DNA of 6,695 nucleotides from an uncultured Bacteroidales bacterium (GTDB lineage Bacteria > Bacteroidota > Bacteroidia > Bacteroidales > F082): NCBI GenBank assembly GCA_937896505.1, contig CALBNP010000034.1, forward strand, positions 1 to 6,695, in the 5' to 3' direction. The translations under genes were made by a program, and so were the position numbers. Under the pieces are notes generated by a model that was not told the DNA's origin, made no database searches, and was given only the letters and a program-made list of their open reading frames with translations. Of this stretch, positions 6,082 to 6,695 are shown in pieces (the first letter of the stretch is position 1; every line of letters starts with the position of its first letter).

Positions 6082-6123
6082 CTCCCGAATTATTCTCTCA
6101 AATATTAATAAAATCACAACAAC

Positions 6124-6695
6124 ATGAAAAAAGTATTATTCTTGACGCTTGCAATCGCTGTCGGAATGACAGGTTTTGCACAAACCAAGGGCGGTCTTAA
6201 GAAGAGCGACCTTTCGAAACAAACCGTTAAAGCAAATGCCTTAGAATCCAATGAAGAATCGACACCGGGCATCAACTTTGGCAAACATGAAGTCATGATG
6301 TCGAGCTCGCGTTCTACCGCTTCGTTTGACGAGTTTGAAACCATGACCACCAATTATGACAAGCAGAGCAATGGTAGCATTGGCAACCGTATTGCAGCTT
6401 GGCCTGATGGTACAGCAGCTATCGTCGCCACCATGGATTACTCTGGTTCTACCAGCTATCCTGATCGTGGTGCTGGCTACAACTATTTCGATGGTCAAAA
6501 CATCGGTGACCAACCTTCTGAACGTATTGAACCGGAAAGATCAGGTTGGCCATCAATCTGCGCAGCTGGCGATGCTGAAATCTTGGCCTCACATGCCAGT
6601 GGTACAAACATCTACCGTCGCGAAAAGAAGGGCGAAGGCCAATGGGAACTCATCACCAACTTCGAAAAGCCACAATGGCCAAGAGTGTGCGCTTC
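6124..6695 (+). CDS. Second secreted propeller-like paralogue, N-terminal fragment (runs off the window)
   Basis: An open frame from ATG 6124 runs without a stop to the window end, giving 190 complete codons. The first 20 residues are a Sec signal peptide (MKKVLFLTLA, ending GFAQ). Residues 71-180 align without gaps to the same positions of the protein at 3666; my hand count is 75 of 110 identical. Shared blocks are TMTTNYD, DGTAA, DYSGST, RGAGYNY, ERIEPERSGWPSI and SGTNIY. Residues 21-70 have diverged strongly. By homology it should continue into a propeller and end in a T9SS sorting domain, but that part is outside the window. It follows a terminator and has its own promoter, so it is probably not in an operon with its neighbour. 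Function is unknown. Confidence 0.85.
   Translation, partial: MKKVLFLTLAIAVGMTGFAQTKGGLKKSDLSKQTVKANALESNEESTPGINFGKHEVMMSSSRSTASFDEFETMTTNYDKQSNGSIGNRIAAWPDGTAAIVATMDYSGSTSYPDRGAGYNYFDGQNIGDQPSERIEPERSGWPSICAAGDAEILASHASGTNIYRREKKGEGQWELITNFEKPQWPRVCA

Noticed and set aside
6114..6513. Minus-strand frames of 79 and 90 codons over the second paralogue
   Set aside because: They are antisense shadows of a frame with clear homology to the gene at 3666.

Overview
The window looks like chromosomal DNA from a Bacteroidota (probably Bacteroidales) bacterium. Four things point this way: promoters with the phylum-specific TAnnTTTG -7 element, A/T-rich leaders without Shine-Dalgarno sequences, a secreted protein ending in a type IX secretion (T9SS) type A sorting domain, and a lipoprotein GH92 mannosidase with accessory C-terminal domains. 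The T9SS signal argues for a T9SS-positive lineage. I cannot name a genus.

Layout, left to right. Positions 1-52 (minus strand) hold the first 17 codons of a phosphofructokinase-family enzyme with a GGGPAPG loop. Positions 93-148 are a short tandem repeat (16-bp period, 8-bp sub-period) that contains the stop codon of the next gene. Positions 144-3158 (minus) encode a complete 1004-residue GH92 exo-alpha-mannosidase lipoprotein. Positions 3159-3665 form a divergent intergenic region with a promoter for each flanking gene, several inverted repeats and phased A-tracts. Positions 3666-5642 (plus) encode a 658-residue secreted beta-propeller-like protein with two Asp-box (BNR) motifs and a T9SS C-terminal domain, followed by a strong intrinsic terminator. 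Positions 5643-6123 are a noncoding gap with small repeats and a second TAnnTTTG promoter. Positions 6124-6695 (plus) are the first 190 codons of a paralogue of the preceding protein, cut by the window edge.

How the parts may fit together (inference): the mannosidase would release mannose from glycans outside the cytoplasm, and the phosphofructokinase downstream on the same strand is a central glycolytic enzyme that could process the resulting hexose phosphate. The two plus-strand paralogues each have their own promoter and are separated by a terminator, so they look independently expressed. They are exported by a different route (T9SS) from the lipoprotein mannosidase. Their substrate or ligand is unknown. 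This paralogue pair and the repeat-rich intergenic regions are the least explained parts of the window. I see no mobile element, CRISPR array, tRNA or rRNA, and no clear new multi-gene system.
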